A stretch of 64,000 nucleotides of DNA from an uncultured Bacteroidota bacterium (GTDB lineage: Bacteria; Bacteroidota; Bacteroidia; AKYH767-A; OLB10), in assembly GCA_900696575.1 (NCBI GenBank), contig CAADHD010000021.1, forward strand, positions 1 through 64,000, in the 5' to 3' direction. Of the stretch, positions 18,684 to 28,159 are shown piece after piece. The notes under the pieces were generated by a model. It was not told the origin of the DNA. It did not search any database and saw only the letters and a list, made by a program, of their open reading frames with translations. Each line of letters starts with the position of its first letter. Position 1 is the stretch's first letter. The translations under genes were made by a program, and so were the position numbers.

Positions 18684-19877
18684 ATGACTGCTATCCGTAT
18701 TACTTTATTGGTATTGCTTTCCGTTTCTGCTATTCGCACACAAGCAAACCCGCCTCTTAAATTGAAGATGGTAAAAATTGCTTCGGGATTTACATCTCCG
18801 GTTGGTATGGCATCACCGCAGGATGGCACCAATCGCATTTTTATTATTGAGCAGGGAGGTAAAATCAAAATCATTAAAAAAGGGAAAGTGCTGCCCGATC
18901 CATTTTTGAATGTTTCTTTAAAACTGGACGGACTAAACATTGCTTACAGCGAAAAAGGATTGCTGGGCATGGCTTTTCATCCGCAGTATAAAACCAATGG
19001 CCGCTTTTTTATTTACTACAGTGCACCTGTAAAAACTTCGGGTTATGACCATAAAAGCATCATTGCCGAATACAAAGTCTCTGCAAATGCTGATGTGGCC
19101 GATGCTGCATCCGAATCTATCATTTTGGAAATTGCCCAGCCCGAAAGCAATCATAACGGTGGCTGTATGGCCTTCGGGAAGGACGGCTATCTCTACATCG
19201 GCTTAGGCGATGGCGGAGGTGCCGGTGATAAGCATGGTACTATTGGCCACGGGCAGGATCTGAACACTTTACTTGGTTCCATTATCCGCATTGATGTGGA
19301 TGGAAAAAAGCCCTACTCCATTCCTCCTGATAATCCTTTCCTGAAACAAACCAATGCAAGGCCCGAGATTTATGCTTACGGATTGCGCAACCCCTGGCGT
19401 TTTTCTTTTGATCGTGTAACCGGCCGCTTGTTCTGCTCTGATGTTGGCCAGAATAAATACGAAGAAACCAACCTTATTGAAAAAGGAAAAAATTACGGCT
19501 GGCGCATTATGGAAGGCAACCATTGTTACGAGCCGCCTCAAGGGTGCAATACTTCAGGGCTTGCCTTGCCGGTTGATGAGTATGACCATAATGTCGGTAT
19601 AAGCGTTTGCGGGGGATATGTTTACCGCGGGCTTATGTTCCCGTCACTTCAGGGATATTATCTCTTTGGCGATTGGAATGGGAAACTCTTTTACCTGAAA
19701 GAAGAAAACAACCATTGGAAAAGAGGCGATATTCTGATTAATGGAAACACCAGGAATGATATTAATGCTAAGCTGAACAGTATGGGAGAAGATGAAAAAG
19801 GAGAGGTTTATGTTATCACTCAGAAGTTTTTTGGACCGAAAAGCCCTACAGGTGCTGTTTACCGGTTAGGATTTTAG
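18684..19877 (+). CDS. PQQ-dependent sugar dehydrogenase (soluble Asd/YliI type)
   Basis: A secreted six-bladed propeller enzyme that oxidises aldose sugars using pyrroloquinoline quinone. The 397-residue protein has a signal peptide (RITLLVLLSVSAIRTQA), KGLLGMAFHP, the catalytic region ESNHNGGCMAFGKDGYLYIG, GLGDGGGAGD for calcium and PQQ, GLRNPWRFSFD and GGYVYRG. No PQQ synthesis genes are in the window, so the cofactor may be scavenged. Some relatives are hedgehog-interacting-protein-like propellers with no known activity, so the exact reaction is inferred. Confidence 0.88.
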   Translation: MTAIRITLLVLLSVSAIRTQANPPLKLKMVKIASGFTSPVGMASPQDGTNRIFIIEQGGKIKIIKKGKVLPDPFLNVSLKLDGLNIAYSEKGLLGMAFHPQYKTNGRFFIYYSAPVKTSGYDHKSIIAEYKVSANADVADAASESIILEIAQPESNHNGGCMAFGKDGYLYIGLGDGGGAGDKHGTIGHGQDLNTLLGSIIRIDVDGKKPYSIPPDNPFLKQTNARPEIYAYGLRNPWRFSFDRVTGRLFCSDVGQNKYEETNLIEKGKNYGWRIMEGNHCYEPPQGCNTSGLALPVDEYDHNVGISVCGGYVYRGLMFPSLQGYYLFGDWNGKLFYLKEENNHWKRGDILINGNTRNDINAKLNSMGEDEKGEVYVITQKFFGPKSPTGAVYRLGF

Positions 19878-19928
19878 GTCAATCATCAAGAAACGGCACT
19901 CATTTTAAAATTTATGACTGGAATGTCC

Positions 19929-19958
19929 TTGCCATTTCAGTTCAATACACTATACTTG
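19929..19958 (+). promoter_or_regulatory. Promoter for rplU-rpmA (TTG-N19-TATACTTG)
   Basis: TTG at 19929-19931, a 19-base spacer, then TATACTTG at 19951-19958. Spacing is exactly the Bacteroidota sigma-A layout (TTTG-N19-TAnnTTTG) with one mismatch in the -7 box. It lies 25 bases before the rplU ATG and is the best full promoter match in the window. Confidence 0.7.
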
Positions 19959-19983
19959 CAGCCCTTTTCAAAAATAAACAGTC

Positions 19984-20295
19984 ATGTACGCCATTGTTGA
20001 TATTGCAGGCCAGCAGTTTAAAGTAAGCGAAAAACAGTTAATTTATGTACATCGTCTTCAGGGAAATGAAGGGGATAACGTAAAGTTCGATAAAGTAATG
20101 CTGGTGGATAATAACGGTAAAGTAAAAGTTGGCAACCCGGTAATTTCGGGAGCCAATGTTTCCGCTAAAATTATCAGCCACCTTAAAGGAGACAAAGTGC
20201 TTGTGTTTAAGAAAAAACGCAGAAAAGGGTATCAGAAAATGAATGGCCACAGGCAGCAATTTACCCGCATTCAGATTGAATCAATCAAAGCATAA
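19984..20295 (+). CDS. rplU: 50S ribosomal protein L21
   Basis: Large-subunit ribosomal protein that binds 23S rRNA next to L20. The 103-residue length is normal. It opens MYAIVDIAGQQFKV and ends with the RNA-binding stretch KRRKGYQKMNGHRQQFT. It is paired with rpmA 28 bases downstream, the usual bacterial order, with a promoter upstream and a terminator after rpmA. Confidence 0.99.
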   Translation: MYAIVDIAGQQFKVSEKQLIYVHRLQGNEGDNVKFDKVMLVDNNGKVKVGNPVISGANVSAKIISHLKGDKVLVFKKKRRKGYQKMNGHRQQFTRIQIESIKA

Positions 20296-20323
20296 ATAAA
20301 ATAATCAGTAAAAACACAAAGTC

Positions 20324-20581
20324 ATGGCACATAAAAAAGGAGTCGGCAGTTCAAAGAACGGACGCGAATCGCACAGCAAACGCCTTGGTATAAAAATTTT
20401 CGGGGGACAGAAAGCTATTGCCGGAAATATCATTGTAAGGCAACGGGGAACAGCCCATCATCCGGGCGATGGTGTTGGTCTGGGAAAAGACCATACACTT
20501 TTTGCTTTGCGCGATGGTAAAGTTGTTTTTAAAAAGAAGGCCAACAATAAATCATACGTTTATGTTATGCCTCAGGCGTAA
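20324..20581 (+). CDS. rpmA: 50S ribosomal protein L27
   Basis: Large-subunit protein whose N-terminal tail reaches the peptidyl transferase centre. The 85-residue protein reads [16 protein letters not shown] and [10 protein letters not shown], then [13 protein letters not shown]. The start is direct, without the cleavable extension seen in Firmicutes. A strong terminator follows 22 bases later. Confidence 0.99.
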   Translation: MAHKKGVGSSKNGRESHSKRLGIKIFGGQKAIAGNIIVRQRGTAHHPGDGVGLGKDHTLFALRDGKVVFKKKANNKSYVYVMPQA

Positions 20582-20602
20582 CAGCCTTTTGAAACCATAA
20601 AG

Positions 20603-20627
20603 ACCGGCCTAGTGCCGGTTTTTTTTT
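20603..20627 (+). terminator. Rho-independent terminator after rplU-rpmA
   Basis: ACCGGC (20603-20608) pairs with GCCGGT (20614-20619) over a five-base loop, followed by a run of Ts to 20627. Confidence 0.92.
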
Positions 20628-20737
20628 AAATGATTTCCATCAATTTGATATGGTGTTTGTTTTTGGCAAAATTCTTTTTTCCTTTGTCCACCTTATTGAG
20701 GAGCCATTAACCAACTTTATTAAATACCCACGTACTT

Positions 20738-22711
20738 ATGAATAAAATTTTAAGCATTGTATTGGTAGCCGTTGTCCTGCTTGCATCGGGCTGCGCCAAA
20801 CAGATGACTCAGAAAGCGGATGGCCTCTACAACCGCGGTCTTTACAACGATGCCATGGTGCTTTACAAAAAAGCGTATGCCAAGCAAAGCAAAAAAGAAG
20901 ACAAGGCAGCTACTGCCTGGAAAATCGGGGAGAGCTACCGAATGCAAAGTGATGCCAAGGAAGCCGCCAACTGGTACGAGAAATCATACAGCAATGGCAA
21001 TAAGACCCCTGAAGTAATTTGGGCATTAGCAAATGCCCTGAAGATGAGTGGCAGATATGATGAATCCATTGCCAAATACAATGAATACAAAACCGCCAAT
21101 CCGGGTGATGCCAAAGCCGATGCTGCTATTGCTTCTTCACAGCAAGCGCAGGCCTGGAAAGACAAACCAACCCGTTTTAAGGTTGAAAATGCTGCCGCTT
21201 TAAACACCAAGTATTTTGACTTTGCGGTGGCAAAAAACCCTAACGCAAAGAATGGTATTTACATTACTTCAGCACGTGAAGCTTCTGCCGGAACCAAAAA
21301 CGATGGATGGTATGGCCAGAAATTTTTTGATTTATTCAGCGCTGAAATGGATAACAATGGGAAATGGAGTACTCCTGTTCCTTTAGCAGCACCCATAAAT
21401 ACAGCAGCCAGCGAAGGTGCTGCCGCTTATGACGCATCAGGCAAAACCATGTATTTCACCCGATGTGATGAAATGAAAGGCGCTACAGGCTACTGTAAAA
21501 TTTACAAAACCACCTTAGGATCTTCCGGATGGAGCAAGCCCGAAGGTCTTGCCATTAATTCTGATGAGTACTCAGTAGGACATCCTTCGCTAAGTGAAGA
21601 CGGAAAAACAATGTATTTCAGCAGTGATATGCCCGGAGGTAAAGGGGGCAAGGATATTTACATGATGAAATGGGACGATGCCAACAGTACCTGGGGAGCC
21701 CCATCCAATATGGGTCCTTCCATCAATACCGAAGGAGATGAAATGTATCCTTACATACACACAAATGGAAAACTTTACTTTTCTTCTAACGGCCATCCCG
21801 GCATGGGAGGGTTGGATAATTTTTCAGCCATGTATGATGGCGGGGCGTGGATAGTAAGCAACCTGCGTTCTCCCATTAACTCCTCTGCCGATGACTTTGG
21901 AATTATTTTCACCGATGCTACTACAGGATTCCTTTCTTCAAACCGCGAAGGAGGAATGGGTAGTGACGATATTTATTCTTTCGTGATGCCTCCTCCGAAC
22001 TTTGCTGTTTATGGACGCGTTTATGACACCGATACAAAAGAAAGTATTGCCGGTGCTGTAGTTGAGCTTTTCGGCTCTGACGGAACAGCACTCAGCGTTA
22101 AAACCGAAGCTCCCGGAACCTACCGATACCAACTTAAGAGTAATGTGAAATACAAAATCTCAGCTTCCTACACAGGCTACCTTACAAAGTTTGTAGAAGT
22201 ATCAACCGTTGGTTTGGATGACTCAGAAGATTTTGAAGAAAACTTCGACTTCCCGTTAAAGAGCACAGCCAAGCCGATTACGCTTCCTGAAATTTTTTAT
22301 GACCTTGACAAAGCAACACTTCGTCCTGAGTCTAAAAAAGCATTGGATGGCCTGATTACCGTACTTAACGAAAATCCGACCATCACCATTAAACTCACAG
22401 CGCACACCGATTACCGAGCCAGCGATGCTTACAACATGAACCTGTCGCACAGACGAGCCAAATCAGTAGTTGATTACCTGATTAAAGCCGGTATTGACAA
22501 AGACCGCCTGAGCAGTGAAGGTAAAGGTGAAACCACTCCGAAAGAAGTTGAAAACGATGAGGAGTATCCGCCATTTAAACGCGGAGATAAACTCACTAAC
22601 GAGTTTATTGACGGGTTGGCAAATAATGACCTGAAAGAAAAAGCGCATCAGTATAACCGCAGGACAGAGTTTGAAGTATTGCGCACCGACTACGTTCCAA
22701 AAAAGAAATAA
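20738..22711 (+). CDS. PorE-like lipoprotein: TPR, PD40 propeller, CRD and OmpA domains
   Basis: A 657-residue envelope protein. It begins with a lipoprotein signal (VVLLASGC, cysteine near residue 19). Next come TPR-like helices (GLYNRGLYNDAMVLYKKAY) to about residue 130, and PD40/WD40-type blades from about 150 to 415 (TMYFSSDMPGGKGGKDIYMM; LYFSSNGHPGMGGLDNF). A carboxypeptidase-regulatory-like domain follows at about 425-505 (YGRVYDTDTKESIAGAVVEL), then an OmpA peptidoglycan-binding domain from about 520 (FYDLDKATLRPES; LTAHTDYRAS; NLSHRRAKSVVDYL). This is the domain order of the T9SS component PorE, which is thought to anchor the PorP complex to peptidoglycan. Bacteroidota have several paralogues of this layout, so PorE itself is not proven. 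It stands alone, bounded by terminators. Confidence 0.85.
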   Translation: MNKILSIVLVAVVLLASGCAKQMTQKADGLYNRGLYNDAMVLYKKAYAKQSKKEDKAATAWKIGESYRMQSDAKEAANWYEKSYSNGNKTPEVIWALANALKMSGRYDESIAKYNEYKTANPGDAKADAAIASSQQAQAWKDKPTRFKVENAAALNTKYFDFAVAKNPNAKNGIYITSAREASAGTKNDGWYGQKFFDLFSAEMDNNGKWSTPVPLAAPINTAASEGAAAYDASGKTMYFTRCDEMKGATGYCKIYKTTLGSSGWSKPEGLAINSDEYSVGHPSLSEDGKTMYFSSDMPGGKGGKDIYMMKWDDANSTWGAPSNMGPSINTEGDEMYPYIHTNGKLYFSSNGHPGMGGLDNFSAMYDGGAWIVSNLRSPINSSADDFGIIFTDATTGFLSSNREGGMGSDDIYSFVMPPPNFAVYGRVYDTDTKESIAGAVVELFGSDGTALSVKTEAPGTYRYQLKSNVKYKISASYTGYLTKFVEVSTVGLDDSEDFEENFDFPLKSTAKPITLPEIFYDLDKATLRPESKKALDGLITVLNENPTITIKLTAHTDYRASDAYNMNLSHRRAKSVVDYLIKAGIDKDRLSSEGKGETTPKEVENDEEYPPFKRGDKLTNEFIDGLANNDLKEKAHQYNRRTEFEVLRTDYVPKKK

Positions 22712-22724
22712 GCAATTAAAAATC

Positions 22725-22759
22725 GAAGCCCCGCACTTTTGAAGCGGGGCTTCTTTTTT
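22725..22759 (+). terminator. Rho-independent terminator after the OmpA lipoprotein gene
   Basis: GAAGCCCCGC (22725-22734) pairs perfectly with GCGGGGCTTC (22744-22753) over a nine-base loop, followed by six Ts. It is a ten-base stem, the strongest in the window. Confidence 0.95.
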
Positions 22760-22814
22760 ATTGTTTCAGCAATACCGCAAGTGCAGATTATCATATTTTA
22801 ATCATGTTTGCAGC

Positions 22815-23996
22815 ATGAGCAGCCGTTATTCCAGCCGGGGTGTGTCTTCGCAAAAAGAAGATGTACATAAAGCCATTTCAAAAGTTGATAAAGGTCTTTT
22901 TCCGAAAGCTTTCTGCAAAATAGTTCCTGACTATCTCAGTGGCAGCAATCATCACTGCCTTGCCATGCATGCTGATGGGGCCGGTACAAAATCATCATTG
23001 GCTTATATCTATTGGAAAGAAACCGGTGATATTACAGTATGGAAAGGTATTGCACAGGACGCCCTGGTGATGAATACGGATGATTTGTTGTGCATTGGCG
23101 CTCATGAGAAATTGCTGATGTCTTCCTCCATAGGCAGAAATAAAAACCTGATACCCGGAGAGGTGATTGCTGCACTGATTAACGGAACGGAAGATTTAAT
23201 AAAGCAATTCGGTAAGTTCGGATTAAAGATAATTTCTACGGGTGGCGAAACAGCCGATGTAGGCGATTTAGTGCGCACACTCATTGTTGATTCAACGGTA
23301 ATAAGCCGTTTAAAAAGAAGCGATGTGATAAACAATTCAGACATACGTGCAGGGGATGTTATAATCGGGTTAGCCTCATTCGGAAAAACAACTTACGAAA
23401 CTGAATACAACAGTGGCATAGGCTCCAACGGATTAACCTCAGCAAGGCACGATGTGCTGAACCGTTATCTGAAAAAAAAATTCCCCGAATCTTTTGACCC
23501 GTCTGTCCCGGAAGAATTAACCTATTCAGGCAGCCGGAAATTGACGGACATGATTACAGTTTCTCATAGCGGAAAGAATTATTCCATGCCTATCGGTAAA
23601 ATGCTGCTTTCTCCAACGCGAACCTATCTGCCGGTGATGAAAGAAGTGTTTAAAAAACACCGTAAGCACATTCGCGGCATGGTTCATTGCACCGGTGGCG
23701 GACAAACCAAAGTTCTGCATTTTATTGACAAGCTGCATGTAATCAAGGACAATCCCTTTTCTGTTCCTCCATTGTTTGAGATGATACAGAAGGAATCGAA
23801 AGCCGGATGGAAAGAGATGTATGCAGTATTCAACATGGGTCACCGTATGGAAATCTATACTTCCCCACGATATGCCGATTCCATCCTCCGTATTTGCCAG
23901 AGTTTTAAACTGGATGCGCAGGTCATCGGCAGGGTTGAAAAAAGTCATGTAAAGAAACTAACCATCCACACTGAAAATGGTACTTTTGAGTACTGA
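22815..23996 (+). CDS. purM: Phosphoribosylformylglycinamidine cyclo-ligase (AIR synthase)
   Basis: Closes the imidazole ring in purine synthesis using ATP. This is the longer Bacteroidota form of about 393 residues. Visible motifs are YSSRGVSSQKEDVHKAI at the start, MHADGAGTKSSLAYIYW, GIAQDALVMNTDDLLCIGA, STGGETADVGDLVRT, SNGLTSARHD, VHCTGGGQTKVLHF and FNMGHRMEIY. I start it at ATG 22815 rather than 22761, because the extra 18 residues are unlike the family and would run into the terminator's T run. An A9 tract at 23472-23480 is in frame. It is a single gene with no pur neighbours. Confidence 0.9.
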   Translation: MSSRYSSRGVSSQKEDVHKAISKVDKGLFPKAFCKIVPDYLSGSNHHCLAMHADGAGTKSSLAYIYWKETGDITVWKGIAQDALVMNTDDLLCIGAHEKLLMSSSIGRNKNLIPGEVIAALINGTEDLIKQFGKFGLKIISTGGETADVGDLVRTLIVDSTVISRLKRSDVINNSDIRAGDVIIGLASFGKTTYETEYNSGIGSNGLTSARHDVLNRYLKKKFPESFDPSVPEELTYSGSRKLTDMITVSHSGKNYSMPIGKMLLSPTRTYLPVMKEVFKKHRKHIRGMVHCTGGGQTKVLHFIDKLHVIKDNPFSVPPLFEMIQKESKAGWKEMYAVFNMGHRMEIYTSPRYADSILRICQSFKLDAQVIGRVEKSHVKKLTIHTENGTFEY

Positions 23997-24065
23997 AAAT
24001 GATGTACGCTTGTGAAACCAATGAGTACAAACTTTCGTCTTATTGTTAAGCAAAAACCGTTTGCC

Positions 24066-26342
24066 ATGAAAAACCTCATACTCATTTCTTTTATGATGGT
24101 GTTTACCATGTCTGTCATAGCGCAGCCATATAAGCCATACATCAACATACCCGTAACTCAGAATAATAAAGTGCTTGTAAATCCCTGGACTGGCGGAGTG
24201 GATTCCCCCATCCTCCAGCAGATTGATTTGAATGGAGACGGCATTAAAGATCTGTTCATCTTTGAAAAGACTCAGTCGGCAGGCTTTCACCGCTGGACTA
24301 CCTATCTGAATTACGGAACACCTAATCAGGTTGACTATCATTATGCCCCCGAATATCAGGAAAAGTTTCCCAAAGATTTACATGATTGGGTGCTGTTAGT
24401 AGATTTCGACTGTGACGGGAAAGAAGATATAATGACTTACAATTACAATGGCGGCTTTACGGTTTACCGGAATGACTATACACAAATAGGTGGTCTTAAG
24501 TTTACCCTTTACATACCTTTGGTTTATTCGAGTTACTGGGGGTTCCCTGCTAATCTTTTTGTGGCCAGCGTTAATCAGCCCGCATTTACAGATGTGGATA
24601 ATGATGGAGACCTTGACATACTGACTTTTGCCTTATCTGCCAACAATATCGAGTTCCATCGAAATTATGCTATGGAAAATTACCAGCGCTGCGACACACT
24701 GGTATTTGAACTTGAGAAATCATGTTGGGGCTTTGTTTGCTTGAGCGCAAATACTAATACCGCCATTTTAAATTGTGATCAAATTGGGGGTAGCTGTGCA
24801 AACGGACCAAACCGCACTGCTCAGGATGGAGAATCATATTACAATGCCATGAGGAAAAAATTTGACAACAGTTCGCAACATAGCCTTCACAGCGGCTCTT
24901 GCCTGATAGCTGCTGATTTGGATGGAGATGGAGACAAAGAGGTTATAAATGGAGACATCTTAGGTAATAATATCCTGGCGCTTTATAATGGCGGTACTCT
25001 TGATTCTGCCCGTATTATTACTCAGGATACCGCCTATCCTTCATACACAAAACCGGTGGACATGAAAATTTTCCCCGGTCCTTATATTCTTGATGTGAAT
25101 AATGATGGCTTTAAAGATTTTGTAGCTACTCCTTGCATTTACAACGGAGCAGTCAATATTAAAAATGTACATTACTATAAAAATGCAGGCCTTTCAGGAA
25201 GCTTGATTTTCTCTTATCAGGGCGACAGCCTTTTTGTTAATGAAATGATTGATGTTGGTTCCGGAGCTAATGTAACTCTTGCCGACCTGGATGGCGATGG
25301 CCTGACCGATATGGTTATCGGTAATTTCAAATATGTGTATCAAAATTCACCCGATAATTCTAAAATTGCTTTTTACCGGAATACAGGAACCGCCTCTCAA
25401 CCGGCCTTTACATTGATTACCGATGATCTGGCAAATTTTTCTACCTCGGGAGTTTTTGGAGCATTTCCTGCTTTCGGAGATTTAGACAACGATGGCGACC
25501 TCGATATGATTATTGGCGCTTCTGACGGATTTCTGCATTATTACCTGAATACTGCCGGAGCGGGTAACATGCCGAATTATACTTTAACAATAGTTCAGGT
25601 TCAGAATAACCTTGGCGCGCCTATCAATATGGGGGCTTATGCCTCTCCCACCTTAATTGATCTTAACCGCGATGGGCTGCTTGACCTTGTAATTGGCGAA
25701 CGCAACGGAAATCTTAATTATTTTCAGAATACCGGAACGCTCTCTTCTTTTCAGTTTACTTTGATTTCGTCAAACTTAGGCGGTGTCAGCACCGTTAAAC
25801 CTCAGTTTGATTTGTATGGTTTTTCAGCACCCTATTTCCGTGATAACAATGGAAACTATGAATTATACTGCGGTTCGCTGAGCGGATACATTTACAAGTA
25901 CGACAATATTGACGGCAACCTCAGCGGAACATTCAACCTGCTTGATTCCATGTTCATCCGCGAATCTATCCGTTCAACCATTTCAGGAGGGGATATTAAT
26001 AATGACGGCTATCTTGATTTTGTGGTTGGCAATTATTCCGGAGGAGTTATCTGGTATTCCAATGCTCCTGTTTCAGTGAATGAAATCATTGCCGATCAAA
26101 ATGTTTTTGTACTGTTTCCCAACCCTGCCAGCACTCAACTTACCCTGATGATGAGTTCATCCGTAGAGAACTATTGGAAAGAAATCACCATCACCGACAT
26201 TGCCGGAAGAGTGATGTATCAGACTTCAAACAATTTTCCGGTTACTATTGTTAATATCAGTAACTGGAGTAAAGGAATGTATGTTTGCCGCATTAACGGT
26301 ACAGAGTTAAGCCTTACCCGAAAGTTTACAGTAAACAGGTAA
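24066..26342 (+). CDS. FG-GAP/VCBS repeat protein with T9SS type A sorting domain
   Basis: A secreted protein of about 758 residues. ATG 24066 gives a good signal peptide (MKNLILISFMMVFTMSVIAQ); the frame extends 18 residues further up, but those do not help export. The body carries at least eight DxDxDGxxD-type calcium sites (for example DLNGDGIKDLF, DVDNDGDLDIL, DLDNDGDLDMI, DLNRDGLLDLV, DINNDGYLDFV), spaced as in integrin-like FG-GAP propellers. The C-terminus is a type A sorting domain (FVLFPNPAST, ITDIAGRVMYQ, KGMYVCRI). Probably surface-exposed, possibly adhesive; the ligand is unknown. It abuts the next gene with no gap. Confidence 0.88.
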   Translation: MKNLILISFMMVFTMSVIAQPYKPYINIPVTQNNKVLVNPWTGGVDSPILQQIDLNGDGIKDLFIFEKTQSAGFHRWTTYLNYGTPNQVDYHYAPEYQEKFPKDLHDWVLLVDFDCDGKEDIMTYNYNGGFTVYRNDYTQIGGLKFTLYIPLVYSSYWGFPANLFVASVNQPAFTDVDNDGDLDILTFALSANNIEFHRNYAMENYQRCDTLVFELEKSCWGFVCLSANTNTAILNCDQIGGSCANGPNRTAQDGESYYNAMRKKFDNSSQHSLHSGSCLIAADLDGDGDKEVINGDILGNNILALYNGGTLDSARIITQDTAYPSYTKPVDMKIFPGPYILDVNNDGFKDFVATPCIYNGAVNIKNVHYYKNAGLSGSLIFSYQGDSLFVNEMIDVGSGANVTLADLDGDGLTDMVIGNFKYVYQNSPDNSKIAFYRNTGTASQPAFTLITDDLANFSTSGVFGAFPAFGDLDNDGDLDMIIGASDGFLHYYLNTAGAGNMPNYTLTIVQVQNNLGAPINMGAYASPTLIDLNRDGLLDLVIGERNGNLNYFQNTGTLSSFQFTLISSNLGGVSTVKPQFDLYGFSAPYFRDNNGNYELYCGSLSGYIYKYDNIDGNLSGTFNLLDSMFIRESIRSTISGGDINNDGYLDFVVGNYSGGVIWYSNAPVSVNEIIADQNVFVLFPNPASTQLTLMMSSSVENYWKEITITDIAGRVMYQTSNNFPVTIVNISNWSKGMYVCRINGTELSLTRKFTVNR

Positions 26343-27812
26343 GTGAAAAAAACACTAATCATAATTTCCGGAGCGCTGGCTCTTATCCTGCATTCCTGCA
26401 CATGGCGCAAAGCAGATTTGCAGAAAGATATTTGTGCAGAAACCGGTTTTCCTGAAGATATAGGCAATATTTTAATTACCCGTTGTGCCACGGCAGGTTG
26501 CCATAATCCTCAAAGTAAATATGCAGCCGCTAATCTTGACTGCAGTTCGTGGAATGAGTTGATGAACGGAGCCATTGGCGGTACTGCCATTATCCCGTTT
26601 AGTTCTGCCCAAAGTTTTTTAGTGAATTTTATCATTACCGATACATCTTTGGGTACTCCGCAGCTGCCCACCATGCCTTTCAATCCCGCAAACCCTGATG
26701 CACCTGATTTGCTTTCGCTCGATGAAGTACTTAAAATTATCAACTGGATTAACGATGGCGCACCTGATTGCAATGGCAATCGCCTAACCGATAATCCTGA
26801 CCGTGACAAATTTTATGTCATCAATCAGGGCTGCGATTTGCTTTATGTTTTTGATGCCGACCGCAGGGTAGTGATGCGCAGCTTGCCTCTTGGTGCAAAC
26901 AATCAATTCATTGAAAGCCCGCACATGATACGTTTTGCCCCTGATAAAAAGCATTATTATGTTTCTTTCATTGCCGGAAGGTATTTTCAGAAATTCCGCA
27001 CCAGCGATGACACGTTTATCGGGCAGGTGGATATAACCCCCGGCTCATGGAATACTTTTTCATTCAGTCCTGATTCGAAATATGCCTACATCATTGACTT
27101 CAACACACCGGGACGCATTGCTGTAGTTGATTGTGAAAACATGACACCGGCCAGTCAGTTTTCTGTAAATCCATTCAACCCTGATCCGGGTACATTCAAT
27201 TCTCCTCATGGCTCTGCCGTAAGCCCCAATGGCCAGTTTCTGTACATCACCATGCAATTGGGAAATGCCTTATTCAAGCTCGATATTTCGGACTTTCCTC
27301 CTGACGGGCAATATATCAACTTCACTACACCCGGAACAGCTTTGCCACATGAAATTGCTTTTTCTCCTGTAGGCGATGTGTATTTTGTTACTTGCCAGGG
27401 AACAAATGATGTTAAAATTTTCAATGCTGTTACTGATCAATACATCACTTCTATTCCGACCGCAGTCGATCCTGTTGAAATGGTATTCAGCACACAGAAG
27501 AAACATTTATATGTAACCTGTATGCAGGGGAACTCTGTAACCATTATCAATTACGAAACAAAAACGAAAATTAAAGATATGTTTATCGGGTACGAACCAC
27601 ATGGTATTGATGTGGATGAAAAGCGCGGCCTTATTTATGTTGCCTGCCGTAACACAGGTTCTAACGGTGGCCCTCCGCCTCATCATACTTCTTCCTGCGG
27701 TGGCCGTAATGGTTACTTGGTAGCTATTGATCAAAATACTTTGGAGCGTAAACCGAATTTTAAACACGAATTATCCGTTGACCCTTACGGAGTGCTGGTA
27801 AGAAAACCATAG
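26343..27812 (+). CDS. Lipoprotein with CX4CH haem-like motif and YVTN beta-propeller
   Basis: The start is GTG 26343, immediately after the stop codon of the FG-GAP gene, so the two are co-transcribed and probably coupled. The 489-residue protein has a lipoprotein signal (ALALILHSC, cysteine 19). A c-type-cytochrome-like segment near residue 50 reads ITRCATAGCHNP, a CX4CH arrangement, and ends in EVLKIINWINDGAPDC. The rest is a YVTN-type seven-bladed propeller (VFDADRRVVMRSLPLG, AYIIDFNTPGRIAVVDC, LYVTCMQGNSVTIINYET). Haem binding is plausible but not certain. It is likely an outer-membrane or surface lipoprotein; the function is unknown. Confidence 0.85.
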   Translation: MKKTLIIISGALALILHSCTWRKADLQKDICAETGFPEDIGNILITRCATAGCHNPQSKYAAANLDCSSWNELMNGAIGGTAIIPFSSAQSFLVNFIITDTSLGTPQLPTMPFNPANPDAPDLLSLDEVLKIINWINDGAPDCNGNRLTDNPDRDKFYVINQGCDLLYVFDADRRVVMRSLPLGANNQFIESPHMIRFAPDKKHYYVSFIAGRYFQKFRTSDDTFIGQVDITPGSWNTFSFSPDSKYAYIIDFNTPGRIAVVDCENMTPASQFSVNPFNPDPGTFNSPHGSAVSPNGQFLYITMQLGNALFKLDISDFPPDGQYINFTTPGTALPHEIAFSPVGDVYFVTCQGTNDVKIFNAVTDQYITSIPTAVDPVEMVFSTQKKHLYVTCMQGNSVTIINYETKTKIKDMFIGYEPHGIDVDEKRGLIYVACRNTGSNGGPPPHHTSSCGGRNGYLVAIDQNTLERKPNFKHELSVDPYGVLVRKP

Positions 27813-27838
27813 CCTGAATTTATAGATTTTCGGCAAAC

Positions 27839-27865
27839 AAAAAAGGCTGCCATTTAATGACAACC
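27839..27865 (-). terminator. Minus-strand terminator after the small DUF gene
   Basis: On the minus strand GGTTGTCA (27865-27858) pairs with TGGCAGCC (27852-27845), eight base pairs including two G-U, over a five-base loop. Six Ts follow (27844-27839). It lies 29 bases past the stop of the 83-residue gene. Confidence 0.75.
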
Positions 27866-27894
27866 TCTTCTAAAAAACACACACATGAAATATC

Positions 27895-28146
27895 TTATTC
27901 AACCAACTCGCTGATATCTATTTTTTGCAGATAAGGAACAAGCAAAGTATCGGTGAAGAATGCTCTTATTTTTTCAATGTCGTTGGTTTGAAGGTTGTAA
28001 ACCAATTCAACGTAATAGTTATTTATCCTGAAAAGATTGAAGCGGAGGCTTTCACTTTCATAGGCCATCAGGAACGAACCACCATTCCATAAATACCAGG
28101 CTTTTTCTTCCATACTCAGTTTGCTGAATTTTTCAAATGCTACCAT
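27895..28146 (-). CDS. Small conserved-looking hypothetical protein (83 aa)
   Basis: An 83-residue acidic protein with a regular alternating pattern (SMEEKAWYLWNGGSFLMAY, then RINNYYVELVYNLQTNDIEK). It has no signal peptide or membrane helix. It is flanked by its own terminator and preceded, 13 bases upstream on the same strand, by a 33-residue candidate gene. I have no function to offer. It looks like a real gene because of its terminator and its compact frame. Confidence 0.7.
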   Translation of the reverse strand: MVAFEKFSKLSMEEKAWYLWNGGSFLMAYESESLRFNLFRINNYYVELVYNLQTNDIEKIRAFFTDTLLVPYLQKIDISELVE

Positions 28147-28159
28147 ATTTTTCTTTTTA

